This document shows, piece by piece, positions 17,511 through 25,081 of a stretch of 64,000 nucleotides of DNA; the stretch's first letter is position 1; the number at the start of each line of letters is the position of its first letter. The notes under the pieces are model-generated. The model saw nothing but the letters and a program-made list of their open reading frames with translations. It searched no databases and was not told the origin of the DNA. Position numbers and translations under genes: made by a program. This DNA comes from Pseudomonas phenolilytica. Lineage in GTDB: Bacteria > Pseudomonadota > Gammaproteobacteria > Pseudomonadales > Pseudomonadaceae. The DNA lies in the NCBI RefSeq assembly GCF_021432765.1, contig NZ_CP058908.1:2124001-2188000 (forward strand), read 5' to 3'.

Positions 17511-17780
17511 CTATCCCGCGCTTTGATTGGGCAAGTTTGAATTCGCTTCTTCATATCCTGGCGAAAATTGGCCTTTAGAAGGGTCAACTTCTCCTTTCCA
17601 CAGCCAGAGCTCGTACTGGGGAAATGCCTTCAGCAACTCCTCCATATCTTCAATACGGGTCTTCACCTTCAAGTCCGTGGCTACTGTTTGCCACCGCCGT
17701 CGGTTCTTGATCGCCGAAGCTTGGGCGAGTCGCGCCGGACCGATGTAACGGACAAGCGTTCTTAAACGCTCTTCTATCAT
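17511..17780 (-). CDS. Putative prophage repressor (small HTH protein)
   Basis: An 89-residue protein. Residues 10-45 (GPARLAQASAIKNRRRWQTVATDLKVKTRIEDMEELLKAF) look like a variant helix-turn-helix followed by a helix, and the C-terminus is WLWKGEVDPSKGQFSPGYEE. It is divergent from the phage early genes, with the GACGAA operators between. That arrangement is typical of a lysogeny repressor that also controls itself. The cargo helicase starts 82 bp downstream on the same strand, so repressor and cargo may share a transcript. Function is inferred from position more than from sequence. Confidence 0.6.
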   Translation of the reverse strand: MIEERLRTLVRYIGPARLAQASAIKNRRRWQTVATDLKVKTRIEDMEELLKAFPQYELWLWKGEVDPSKGQFSPGYEEANSNLPNQSAG

Positions 17781-17803
17781 TCCAAAATGCTCTAAAAATC
17801 ACT

Positions 17804-17867
17804 GACGAAATATTTGAGTGACGAATATTTCGTCTGTAGTATTTCGCTCGGTGACGAATTATTCGTC
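17804..17867. promoter_or_regulatory. Operator cluster of the prophage genetic switch
   Basis: Two clean 15-bp inverted repeats, GACGAATATTTCGTC (17820-17834) and GACGAATTATTCGTC (17853-17867), and a degenerate third half-matching copy from 17804 (GACGAAATATTTGAG). The two good sites are 33 bp apart, about three helical turns. They fill the AT-rich gap between the divergent genes at 17780 and 17912 and should bind the repressor candidate or one of the small HTH proteins. Confidence 0.75.
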
Positions 17868-17911
17868 AATGCACGCATGCATAAATTGCCACGAATAGTG
17901 ACGGAACGAGC

Positions 17912-18127
17912 ATGGAACTGGAAGAGCTGGAACCTTCAAAGCTGATCGCCCCACAGCAGGACGTGGAAACCGTCGAAGCCTGGGCCGAACGTAATGGCCT
18001 GACATGCTCCATGGCCCGCGCCTGGGTCTACCGGGGCGTACTCCCCACCGTAAAGCTCGGCAAGCGCCGCATGATTAACAGTGCGCTGCTGCGTAGCTGG
18101 CTGCTCGAACAGGAGTGGACCGCATGA
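17912..18127 (+). CDS. Excisionase/AlpA-like HTH protein
   Basis: A 71-residue protein. Residues about 19-60 (VEAWAERNGLTCSMARAWVYRGVLPTVKLGKRRMINSALLRSWL) have the form of a MerR/AlpA-type winged helix used by excisionases and phage early regulators. It is the first rightward gene after the operator cluster and overlaps the next gene by 4 bp. It could be a Cro-like antagonist, an excisionase or both. Confidence 0.65.
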   Translation: MELEELEPSKLIAPQQDVETVEAWAERNGLTCSMARAWVYRGVLPTVKLGKRRMINSALLRSWLLEQEWTA

Positions 18128-18273
18128 ATCCTCCTCTCTATATGCAAGCTGCATTCGCCGCTCTGATCGGTGTGTCCGTGGAGACGGTTGCTGGTTGGGT
18201 CAGGACTGGCGCCGTCGAGAGCGTGAAACTTGGCAAAACCCGTCTGGTGCGTTTTCCGGGGGTGGACCAATGA
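18124..18273 (+). CDS. Small HTH protein, second in the phage early operon
   Basis: A 49-residue peptide (MNPPLYMQAAFAALIGVS...), overlapping the preceding stop (ATGA) and the following start (ATGA). The segment AALIGVSVETVAGWVRTGAVESVKLGKTRLVRF is a compact helix-turn-helix with the same KLGK-R-hydrophobic wing as the preceding 71-residue protein. The two are therefore likely diverged duplicates. It is below common gene-finder length limits. Confidence 0.65.
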   Translation: MNPPLYMQAAFAALIGVSVETVAGWVRTGAVESVKLGKTRLVRFPGVDQ

Positions 18274-18587
18274 GCCGCACAGACCAGCAATTCAAGCTGC
18301 GTATGCCTGCTGCACTTCGCGCCCAGGTCGAGCAGTCCGCTTGGGCTGCACGCCGCTCCCTGAACGCCGAAATCGTTCTTCGCCTGGAAGCGTCGTTTGG
18401 CGCTGCTGCGCAGTGCATGCAGGAGGCAAGTAACGACCGTGAAGTGATCTCTGCGCTTTCTAAGTGCGTTGCCTCGTTGGATCAGTTGCTTCCTTACCTA
18501 GGCAAAGTGCCCGCTGATGTCGGCCTTTTGAATGATGCCTTGGTTGCCGCTCGCGCAGTGTTAGCTAAGCAAGAGGTGGGGCAATGA
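18270..18587 (+). CDS. Arc-like ribbon-helix-helix DNA-binding protein
   Basis: A 105-residue protein starting at ATG 18270 (MSRTDQQFKLRMPAAL), which overlaps the previous stop. Residues 5-50 (QQFKLRMPAALRAQVEQSAWAARRSLNAEIVLRLEASF) fit the Arc/Mnt ribbon-helix-helix fold: beta-strand QFKLRMP, helix, then the SLNAEIVLRLE helix. The C-terminal part is helical and of unknown role. Arc-type proteins are frequent regulators in Pf-like phages. Confidence 0.8.
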   Translation: MSRTDQQFKLRMPAALRAQVEQSAWAARRSLNAEIVLRLEASFGAAAQCMQEASNDREVISALSKCVASLDQLLPYLGKVPADVGLLNDALVAARAVLAKQEVGQ

Positions 18588-18590
18588 GTT

Positions 18591-18926
18591 ATGTCCAACT
18601 CCCAATATCAACGCCTTCCGCACGCCCAGGACTGCGACTGCTCTGTCTGCTGGTCCAGACGCGAAATGGCGAAACCCGATCCCTCCCGGTCCACACCATG
18701 CGCCCAATGCCGCCCCGCGTATGCGCGGCCGATTCGTACGCTGCAAATGGCCTGCGTCGGTGGAACCTGGAAGCCTCTGCTCTCGGAGTGGACAGTGGAA
18801 CCGGCCTTTATCTGCGAGAAGCACACGCCACCCGACCGCCCCGCGAAGTGGTGGAGCGTTATTTACGACTCCGGCAAGCCAACGCCCTACGTGCCGATTC
18901 ACGAGCCGTTCGAGCTGGTGGGGTAG
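18591..18926 (+). CDS. Phage protein with Cys-rich zinc-binding-like motif
   Basis: A 111-residue protein beginning 3 bp after the previous stop. It has paired cysteines CDCSVC (residues 15-20) and CAQC (37-40), and later cysteines at VGG-flanking and ICEKH positions, consistent with a small zinc-binding fold. The C-terminus KWWSVIYDSGKPTPYVPIHEPFELV is ordinary globular sequence. An alternative frame over the same DNA is Arg/Ala-rich and less protein-like. I do not recognise the family. Confidence 0.6.
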   Translation: MSNSQYQRLPHAQDCDCSVCWSRREMAKPDPSRSTPCAQCRPAYARPIRTLQMACVGGTWKPLLSEWTVEPAFICEKHTPPDRPAKWWSVIYDSGKPTPYVPIHEPFELVG

Positions 18927-18937
18927 GGCGCAAGCGG

Positions 18938-19315
18938 ATGCAGGTTCGTATCGCGGCACCTAACTGGCATGAGATCGGTCGGGAGCTGACCGTTGGCGGG
19001 GAGCTGTACGGGCACGTCACCTATCGCCGCGATGTTCCTCTATTCATTCCGTTGGACGGTAGCGAGCCAACGAAACACCGGTCCCTCGTCGAGCTGCGTC
19101 GCTATGTCGCTGAGCGTTATCAGGCTGAGCGCGTGGCCGAAGAGGTCCAGGGCCGCGCTCCCGGCTCGTCGGATCACGCTTCACCGATCCGGCGAACGGA
19201 AGCACGGGCGGAGCGCACCCTTGACCCTGCACGAACCGAAACAGCCTCCGCTCGTGAGTGCGGGAGCGCTTTTCCCTCCCGCGCTCCCGAGCCCTCGGCG
19301 GCGAGAGTGGGATGA
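18938..19315 (+). CDS. Hypothetical phage protein
   Basis: A 125-residue frame from ATG 18938 ([17 protein letters not shown]). It begins 11 bp after the Cys-rich gene. The first 75 residues look globular ([40 protein letters not shown]); the remainder is Arg/Ala/Glu-rich and probably disordered. Position equals small genes of unknown role upstream of the ssDNA-binding protein in Pf phages. The same frame extends upstream to 18584, but that part overlaps the preceding gene and seems spurious. Confidence 0.55.
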   Translation: MQVRIAAPNWHEIGRELTVGGELYGHVTYRRDVPLFIPLDGSEPTKHRSLVELRRYVAERYQAERVAEEVQGRAPGSSDHASPIRRTEARAERTLDPARTETASARECGSAFPSRAPEPSAARVG

Positions 19316-19609
19316 CAAGGGCGAAGCCCTTGGTGTTAAACAGCGTTTTCGATGATTAATGAAATTAATGTTCGATCAAGTGGAAAGTGTCAATTCAGCA
19401 CTATTCGTCGCATTAAAAAATGAAGTATTTAATCTTTTAATACTTGATAAATAGTTGTTCCAAGAGTGTTTAAATACAGCTATAGATAACCCGCAAGCCA
19501 AGTAACAAAGCCGGTCGCAGTGAAATTGCTTTTTCACTCGTTCGGGATCGCTCGGCCTGCAGAAAGCAAAGCAGCGCAATAAAGCGCAACTAGAGAGAGG
19601 AAACACAAG
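19316..19609. other. AT-rich intergenic region before the phage structural operon
   Basis: A 294-bp gap without coding sequence. It is AT-rich between 19355 and 19480, contains a possible promoter (TTGATA-like and TAAATAC elements around 19442-19475) and a 7-bp hairpin AGTGAAA/TTTCACT (19519-19525/19532-19538), and ends with GAGAGAGG before the next ATG. It probably drives the ssDNA-binding and coat genes. Confidence 0.45.
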
Positions 19610-19969
19610 ATGGCACGTTCGACTATGGAAGTTGCATTTCTCGGCACTCAACGCTTCGACGGTGAAGCGGGCCAGAAGTACATCAAGGTCTTCTACGGCG
19701 ATGAGCCGGACGGCAAGACCGAACACGGCCTGTCGATTATCGGCATGGCAGCAGCGGACGAAGTAGCCGACGAGATCTTCGCAGCCGGCGCGCAGTTCGA
19801 GCCGCTGCAACTGGTGCGCATCCATTTCGAGATTGCCCGTGGTGGGCAGAACAAGGGCAAGAATCTGGCGCTCCAGCTCGAAGCCGTCCAGACCCGCGCC
19901 GCTGCCGAAACCCCGCGCGCCCCAGCTCAACCCCAGGCCAAAGCCGGCGACCCGGCCAAGGCCAACTAA
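19610..19969 (+). CDS. Probable phage ssDNA-binding (helix-destabilising) protein
   Basis: A 119-residue protein with GAGAGAGG upstream. It has a beta-rich N-terminal 85 residues (MEVAFLGTQRFDGEAGQKYIKVFYGD, LVRIHFEIARGGQNKGKNLALQLEAVQ) and a disordered Ala/Pro-rich tail. In filamentous phages the gene upstream of the coat genes encodes the gpV-type ssDNA-binding protein that coats progeny strands before export, and the fold pattern is compatible. Identity is inferred from position and character, not from a clear motif. Confidence 0.6.
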   Translation: MARSTMEVAFLGTQRFDGEAGQKYIKVFYGDEPDGKTEHGLSIIGMAAADEVADEIFAAGAQFEPLQLVRIHFEIARGGQNKGKNLALQLEAVQTRAAAETPRAPAQPQAKAGDPAKAN

Positions 19970-19984
19970 CCGGGAGGGGCGGCC

Positions 19985-20161
19985 ATGCTGATCGATGACC
20001 GGGTGTACTGCGACTGTTGCGGCAACGACATGGGCAAGCTCATGGCGCTGCCCGCGCCGCAAAGCGACCTGCTGCCCGACCTCAGTCTGCCGCCCCACTT
20101 CGCCGTCTGCCCCGACTGCGAACCCTCCGAATCCGCTGACCTCGCGCAGGCCGGCGAATGA
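19985..20161 (+). CDS. Small Cys-motif phage protein
   Basis: A 58-residue peptide (MLIDDRVYCDCCGNDMGKL...) with CDCC near residue 9 and CPDC near residue 45, a likely treble-clef or zinc-ribbon. It starts 15 bp after the ssDNA-binding gene, with GGGAGGGG upstream, and overlaps the next gene by 4 bp. The tight packing supports its reality although it is short. Confidence 0.65.
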   Translation: MLIDDRVYCDCCGNDMGKLMALPAPQSDLLPDLSLPPHFAVCPDCEPSESADLAQAGE

Positions 20162-20373
20162 ATTTCCTCGCCTGTGACGGTGACTGGCTGCAAGGCGCCG
20201 ATGGCTCGCCCATCTGCTCTGGCTCGCTGGTCGCCCTCACGGTCGAGGAGATGCAAAGCCTCTACGGCTCTGCACTGACCTGGGACCAAGTCTCCGAGCT
20301 GCAAGGCGAAGCGATTGTTCTGTTCGCCACCGTGTTCGGCTTCCTAGTCCTGAAAAAAGCCCTGAAACAGTGA
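20158..20373 (+). CDS. Small phage membrane protein (minor coat candidate)
   Basis: A 71-residue protein with a soluble first half (MNFLACDGDWLQGADGSPICSG) and one C-terminal transmembrane helix, EAIVLFATVFGFLVLKKAL, ending in basic residues. It lies directly upstream of the major coat gene. In filamentous phages this location holds the small pVII/pIX-type proteins of the virion tip, so that role is plausible. Confidence 0.65.
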   Translation: MNFLACDGDWLQGADGSPICSGSLVALTVEEMQSLYGSALTWDQVSELQGEAIVLFATVFGFLVLKKALKQ

Positions 20374-20383
20374 GGTATCACCC

Positions 20384-20593
20384 ATGCAACTGAACAAGCA
20401 CTTCATCAAGAAAATCGGCCTCGGCGCTGCCGTTGCTCTCTCGGCTGCTGCTGGCTCTGTCTACGCGGCAGTCCCGGCCGAAGCCACCACCGCGCTCGAT
20501 ACTGCGGGTACCGACGTCGGCACCATCGGCTGGGCCGTCTTCGCCGTGATCATCGCCGCGATGGCGTTCAAGTACATGCGCCGCGCCCTGTAA
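20384..20593 (+). CDS. Major coat protein (pVIII-like)
   Basis: A 69-residue precursor. A signal peptide of about 28 residues (basic start, then AAVALSAAAGSVYA) is followed by a short acidic segment (VPAEATTALDTAGTDVG), a hydrophobic helix (WAVFAVIIAAMAF) and a basic C-terminus KYMRRAL that contacts the DNA. That is the exact plan of filamentous-phage major coat proteins. A strong terminator follows 35 bp later, allowing high coat expression relative to downstream genes. Confidence 0.9.
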   Translation: MQLNKHFIKKIGLGAAVALSAAAGSVYAAVPAEATTALDTAGTDVGTIGWAVFAVIIAAMAFKYMRRAL

Positions 20594-20628
20594 CCGGGGT
20601 TAGCGCACTGCATGTGCCGAAGCAAACA

Positions 20629-20650
20629 AACCCCGCTCCGGCGGGGTTTT
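20629..20650 (+). terminator. Terminator after the major coat gene
   Basis: CCCCGC (20631-20636) and GCGGGG (20641-20646) form a hairpin with TCCG loop, followed by TTTT. Its position just after the coat gene is the usual place for the central filamentous-phage terminator. Confidence 0.85.
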
Positions 20651-20668
20651 CTCTTCCAGGGAAACGCC

Positions 20669-20740
20669 ATGAGTTACGAACTGTACGTCCTGATCCTCAC
20701 CACCCTGGCGTTCTATCTCGTGTTTTTTGGGCGGGTGTGA
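20669..20740 (+). CDS. Very small phage membrane peptide
   Basis: A 23-residue peptide MSYELYVLILTTLAFYLVFF plus GRV. It is one hydrophobic helix with a short charged end. CAGG lies nine bases upstream. It sits between the coat terminator and the pIII-like gene, where filamentous phages encode tiny tip proteins. Length makes this tentative. Confidence 0.5.
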   Translation: MSYELYVLILTTLAFYLVFFGRV

Positions 20741-20790
20741 TTATGCGGATGCTTTGTGCCAAGCGATCAGGCGATCTTTTCGAGGTGGTG

Positions 20791-22140
20791 ATGATGAAGG
20801 CCGCTCGCTTTTGGTTTTTGGCGCTGGCTATATCCCTATTGGCTACACAGGCCGCCTGCGCCGTAGAAGTCATTACCTATAAGGCGACAGGAATGGGTGC
20901 CGATGCCACCAAAACGGCATTTGGTAAGTCTCCCAATGCAGCGTGCATCGACCTGTCCAAGCAAATCGGTTATGCCCACGAATCGGCTGGTGGTAACACT
21001 CAAACGGGCCAGTGCTACGGCTTTAGAAGCGGGACGCGATGGCAGTACGGCTGGTGGGAGAAGATCACGCAAGAATGCGAGTTTGGCTCGGCGGATGGCG
21101 TAACCTGCGATGGGCCGCCAGAGCCTGATCAATGCGAAGCCACCAACGGCCAGACCGTCAGCCACGAACATCTGATGAAGTCGGCAGTGGGCCAGCCGTC
21201 GATCGATCCTCCCGGCTCGGTCTGCGGCAACGGCTGCCAATACGCCTTCACCTACACCGCCGCCTCCAATGTGTACGTCTACAGCAGCGGCAATCCGCCC
21301 GGCGTGTTCGGGGTGTACTCGTACAGCGGCAACGGCATCCAGTGCAACGAAAGCACGCTCAAATCGCCGGGCGATCCCTCGGCAGGCGATACGCAGAACC
21401 CCGACGACACACCGCCCCCGGACACCGATAACAAGTGCCCTGAGGGTTACACCTACAACGGCACCTTTTGTTCGCCGAACACGCCGCCGCCTGATCCTGA
21501 CGGCCCGACCGATCCGACTGACCCAACCGATCCCGCTGACCCTGGCGATGGTTCAGGCGATGGAGGCGGCGGTGGTGGTGGCGGCTCCGATGGGGGTGGC
21601 TCCGGCGATGGCAGCGGTTCGGGAGACGGCTCGGGGGATGGTGACGGTTCGGGCGACGGAGAAGGGGACGGCGATGGCTCGGGCGGCGGTGGTACCGGCA
21701 CGGGCGAAGGCGAAGGCGAGGAAGAAGAGGACAAGTCCAGCGTTGGCGGCGAACCCTGCGAGGCGACCCTGAGCTGCGAGGGCGATGCCGTCCAGTGCGC
21801 CATCCTTCGCCAGCAGAAAGAGCTGCGCTGCCACGCTGAAGAACAAGCCGACTTCAAGAAACACCAGTCCTCCATCGAAGCGGCCGTCCAGGGCGACAAA
21901 TTCAAGCTACAGGAAGGCGCTGATATCGAGCTGCCGACCTTCGTCAATCAGGGCACCCGGTTTCTCTCGCCCAACTGCCCGGCAGCGGAGAAGTTCACCC
22001 TTCGCACCGCTGGCGGGCGCTCGTTCGAACTCACCTATGAGCCGCTATGCCGCGCCGCCAGTGATCTGAGCGGCCTGTTCGTGGCTGTGGCTACCGTCCT
22101 GGCTGCCCTGTATGTGGGCCGCTCCGTAGGAGGTCAGTAA
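20791..22140 (+). CDS. Adsorption protein (pIII-like minor coat protein)
   Basis: A 449-residue protein from ATG 20791 with GAGG five bases upstream; longer frames start before the signal sequence. Order: signal peptide (MMKAARFWFLALAISLLATQ, cleavage near Ala24); N-terminal Cys-containing receptor-binding part to about residue 215; Pro/Asp repeats of TDP type; a Gly/Ser/Asp linker (about 250-315); an acidic EEEED patch; a Cys-rich C-terminal domain; and a final transmembrane anchor DLSGLFVAVATVLAALYVG. This is the classic pIII plan: pilus binding by the N-domain and virion cap by the C-domain. It overlaps the pVI-like gene by 1 bp. Confidence 0.88.
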   Translation: MMKAARFWFLALAISLLATQAACAVEVITYKATGMGADATKTAFGKSPNAACIDLSKQIGYAHESAGGNTQTGQCYGFRSGTRWQYGWWEKITQECEFGSADGVTCDGPPEPDQCEATNGQTVSHEHLMKSAVGQPSIDPPGSVCGNGCQYAFTYTAASNVYVYSSGNPPGVFGVYSYSGNGIQCNESTLKSPGDPSAGDTQNPDDTPPPDTDNKCPEGYTYNGTFCSPNTPPPDPDGPTDPTDPTDPADPGDGSGDGGGGGGGGSDGGGSGDGSGSGDGSGDGDGSGDGEGDGDGSGGGGTGTGEGEGEEEEDKSSVGGEPCEATLSCEGDAVQCAILRQQKELRCHAEEQADFKKHQSSIEAAVQGDKFKLQEGADIELPTFVNQGTRFLSPNCPAAEKFTLRTAGGRSFELTYEPLCRAASDLSGLFVAVATVLAALYVGRSVGGQ

Positions 22141-22466
22141 TGCAGTTTCTATTCATCGTGCAGATGCTCGTGATCATCCTCGGCCCGCTGGTGAAGATGG
22201 TGCTGAAAATGATCGGCTTCGGCTTCGTCTCCTATGTCGGCTTCAACCTGATCATCGGCCAGGCGCAAAGCTACCTGTTCGGCCTGATGGGTGATGTGGG
22301 GCCGGTGATTCAGGGAATCCTCGGGCTGGCGAAGTTCGATGTGGTGGTGAACCTGTATTTCGCCGCGATCTCGACGCGCTTCATGCTGGCGGGGATCGAC
22401 AAGGCCACTGACCGTCGCCGCAATCAGGTCTGGCACAAGCCGGGCGGCACCTCCATCGAAGCCTAA
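22140..22466 (+). CDS. Minor coat protein pVI-like (DUF2523)
   Basis: A 108-residue membrane protein with three hydrophobic segments (FLFIVQMLVIILGPLVKMVL, FGFVSYVGFNLIIG, and VVVNLYFAAISTRFMLAG) and a basic tail. It lies between the pIII-like gene and Zot, the invariable place of pVI, which joins pIII to the virion end. The DUF2523 match is by recognition of this pattern. Confidence 0.82.
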   Translation: MQFLFIVQMLVIILGPLVKMVLKMIGFGFVSYVGFNLIIGQAQSYLFGLMGDVGPVIQGILGLAKFDVVVNLYFAAISTRFMLAGIDKATDRRRNQVWHKPGGTSIEA

Positions 22467-22478
22467 GGAGGCGCCGTC

Positions 22479-23657
22479 ATGCTCGTTATCCGCACCGGCA
22501 AGCCCGGCCACGGCAAGACCCTCAACACCATCCGCGAAGTCGATCAGAAGGCCCACGCCGAGGGCCGCGTCGTCTACTTCCACAACATCAACGGCCTCAA
22601 GCCCGATCAACTGCAAGCGCAGTGGTTTGAGTTCGAAGACCCGGAGAAGTGGTTCGAGCTGCCGAACGATTCGCTCATCGTGGTCGATGAAGCGCAGGGC
22701 TGGTTCGGCGCACGCGATCCCAGGGCGCGGCCACCGGAGCACATCACCCGTTTTGAGACGATGCGCCACCAGGGTCACGAAGTGCACCTCGTCACACAGG
22801 ACCCGCGCTACCTCGATGTGCACCTGCGCCGGCTGTGCAATGCGCATATCCACTACTGGCGCGTGTTCAAGTCCGCTCAGCTGCTGCGCTTCGAGTCGGA
22901 AGTCGTCGTAGAGAAAGTCGAGCTAAAAACCAGCTTCAAGGACGCCGACAAGAAATCGCTGCGCCTGGATAAACGCTATTTCGGTGCCTACACCAGCACC
23001 AATGCCAAGCACCATTTCCAGACCAAGGTGCCCACGAAATTCATCCTCGCGATGTGCGTGATCCTGGGTGCCGGCATCCTCGTTTACCGCGCCTATGAGC
23101 GGTACAGCGCCGAGAAAGCTCAGGCCGAAGCCACCACCAGCGCGCCGGCCGGAAGCATGGTCGATCAGGTGCGCGATACGGTCGGAGCGTTTATCCGGCC
23201 TAGCGCCACCGACGCCGAACAGGCCGCGCCGCTCACCGTCGAGCAGTACCTCGGCAAGCGGGTTCCGAGGGTGCAGGACCTGCCAGCCTCGGCGCCGGTA
23301 TATGACGGCCTGACGGGGCCGCAAGCCTTCCCGAAACCGGTCTGCATCGCCACCACTGACCGGGAACTGATCGCCCGCAACTACAAGCGCATGCAGGTGG
23401 GCGACAGCGATGAAGGGCTGACGGGATGCCGCTGCAACACCCAGCAGGGCACGCGGCTGGAAGTGTCGTTCGCCTTCTGCATGTCGGTCGTGCAGAACGG
23501 CTACTTCGACGACACCAAGCCTGACCGTGGCTCGCCGCAGGACATGCGCAACCAGCCACCACCACCGACCAGCATACCGGCCTATCAGCCAAGCCAGCAG
23601 CAGGCGGCTACCACGCTTACGCGCGTGCCTTACGAGAAGGGGCGTTTCCTGTGGTGA
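22479..23657 (+). CDS. Zot/pI-family phage assembly ATPase
   Basis: A 392-residue protein. Walker A is TGKPGHGKT (6-14) and Walker B SLIVVDEAQGWF (67-78), followed by RHQGHEVHLVTQDPRYLDVHLR, a Zot signature stretch. A transmembrane helix (about 187-206, FILAMCVILGAGILVY) divides the cytoplasmic ATPase from a periplasmic Cys-containing domain with a disordered end. pI/Zot drives extrusion of the phage through the envelope with an outer-membrane secretin. No secretin gene is present here, so a host secretin is probably used, as in Pf phages. Confidence 0.92.
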   Translation: MLVIRTGKPGHGKTLNTIREVDQKAHAEGRVVYFHNINGLKPDQLQAQWFEFEDPEKWFELPNDSLIVVDEAQGWFGARDPRARPPEHITRFETMRHQGHEVHLVTQDPRYLDVHLRRLCNAHIHYWRVFKSAQLLRFESEVVVEKVELKTSFKDADKKSLRLDKRYFGAYTSTNAKHHFQTKVPTKFILAMCVILGAGILVYRAYERYSAEKAQAEATTSAPAGSMVDQVRDTVGAFIRPSATDAEQAAPLTVEQYLGKRVPRVQDLPASAPVYDGLTGPQAFPKPVCIATTDRELIARNYKRMQVGDSDEGLTGCRCNTQQGTRLEVSFAFCMSVVQNGYFDDTKPDRGSPQDMRNQPPPPTSIPAYQPSQQQAATTLTRVPYEKGRFLW

Positions 23658-23661
23658 TGAC

Positions 23662-23736
23662 CGTCAGCGCGCGGGCGCTTGCGCTCTTTGCACGCGCGGC
23701 GAGGCACGAGCCGGCGTGCAAACGCGCGCGCTGACG
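23662..23736. other. Large imperfect stem-loop between zot and rep (origin or packaging signal candidate)
   Basis: Outer arms CGTCAGCGCGCG (23662-23673) and CGCGCGCTGACG (23725-23736) pair over 12 bp; inner arms TTTGCACGC (23687-23695) and GCGTGCAAA (23714-23722) pair over 9 bp, extended by GGC/GCC; a small GCGC hairpin branches off on the left. No T-tract follows. Such intergenic hairpins in filamentous phages serve as replication origin or packaging signal; which one is unknown. Confidence 0.6.
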
Positions 23737-23803
23737 TCCCTGTAACACGTCAGATAAACCCAACTGAACAGTGTCGATTCGTTGCAATTTGGAGCATTAG
23801 AAA

Positions 23804-25081
23804 ATGAGCGTTAAAGATCAGATTCGTGTTGACCAAAATTTTCAGGAAACCCCAAACGGACGGCTGTTCTTCGATAGCCATTCGGCCAAGCTGACCGACC
23901 TGTCGGGCGTTCGCTTGCTGCGTTGCGGCGTCGATACGGTCCGCCAGCTGTATCGCGGGCTGATCCGCCCGGAAATCATGGCGCTGTTCGAGAAACCGGG
24001 CGTCATGGTCGAGTTCGCTGGCGAGTTCTGGCATGCCGGACGGGTAGGGCGGGACTCGGGCTACCAGTACAAGTTGCAGAACGCCGATCTCGGCTTCGTG
24101 CTGCTCATCAAAAACTTCAACGCCAAGCTGGAACAGATCGGCCCACACCTGAAAATCGAGGTGTCGCCGCACGCGATCGACGCGCTGTCGCCTGAGCGCC
24201 TGCAAGAGCGGATGGACTACTACGCTGCAGCCGTTATGACGCACCGCGAACGCAACCAGTGCGCTGTCCATCTGGCGTTGGATCTCCAGGGCTGGAAGCC
24301 TCCGGTGGATCTGGTGGCGCGACTGCACTGCCGCGCGCGGACGCATCGGGATATCTCGGGCATCAACGAAATCAACTGGGCGACCAAGTCCAGCGTCTAC
24401 GGGCGCGGGGAAACGTCCATGTTCGGCTCGGCTGGTGGCGTCCAGTTGTGTATCTACAACAAGACCGAACAGGCCCGCGCGACCGATAAGCTCGACTTTT
24501 GGGAAAGCGTCTGGCGTCGTCGGGACTCGTTCGATCCCGCCGATCCTGATAACTACGATCCGGAAGCGGACGTGTGGCGGATCGAGCTGCGCTACCACCA
24601 TTCGGTCATCCAGCAGTTCGCCAGCGGGTCGATCAGCGCAAAGACCGGCGAGGCCATCGAGACGGATTCATACGCAGCGTTTTCGGGCCACCTCGACGGC
24701 CTGTGGCGCTACGGGCTGTGCCAGTTCAAGTTGCTGCATCGTCCGGGGCAGTACGAGCCAATCTGGACGCTGATTCGCGACGATATTCGTGTCGATGTGC
24801 CGGTCGACTCCCTGGTCGATGAAACCGAGTACAAGCGCTACTACAAGACCAGCCGTGGCTTCAGCGGCAAGAACGTCGAGCTATTCCTGGGAAACTTCGT
24901 AAGCCTGCTGGCACGGGAGCGAGTGGGCGCTAAAACCGCATTTGATCGACTGAAAGAATGGGAATGCTGGCCGGTCATTCGTGACCACTACGCGGCCAAG
25001 GATATGAGCGAGCGCGACCTGTACAAGCACATCAAGACGTTGCTCCAGGAGCGCCATGTTCGATGGGGTAGAGCGGTCTGA
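23804..25081 (+). CDS. rep: Phage replication initiation protein (gene II/X type)
   Basis: A 425-residue protein. It resembles the Pf1/Pf4 replication protein family by length, position just after Zot, and blocks such as KVEFAGEFWHAG-like near residue 70, VHLALDLQGWKPP near residue 155, and WRIELRYHHSVIQQF near residue 260. The family nicks one strand to start rolling-circle replication. I could not pin down the catalytic Tyr with certainty. Its stop overlaps the integrase ATG (TGATG), so the two are coupled. Confidence 0.82.
   Translation: MSVKDQIRVDQNFQETPNGRLFFDSHSAKLTDLSGVRLLRCGVDTVRQLYRGLIRPEIMALFEKPGVMVEFAGEFWHAGRVGRDSGYQYKLQNADLGFVLLIKNFNAKLEQIGPHLKIEVSPHAIDALSPERLQERMDYYAAAVMTHRERNQCAVHLALDLQGWKPPVDLVARLHCRARTHRDISGINEINWATKSSVYGRGETSMFGSAGGVQLCIYNKTEQARATDKLDFWESVWRRRDSFDPADPDNYDPEADVWRIELRYHHSVIQQFASGSISAKTGEAIETDSYAAFSGHLDGLWRYGLCQFKLLHRPGQYEPIWTLIRDDIRVDVPVDSLVDETEYKRYYKTSRGFSGKNVELFLGNFVSLLARERVGAKTAFDRLKEWECWPVIRDHYAAKDMSERDLYKHIKTLLQERHVRWGRAV

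Noticed and set aside
18584..18937. N-terminal extension of the 18938 gene
   Set aside because: Overlaps a better Cys-motif gene in another frame and reads as Arg/Ala/Leu-rich shadow.
20614..20790. Upstream start for the pIII-like gene
   Set aside because: It would cover the coat terminator and place residues before a clear signal peptide; GAGG supports 20791.
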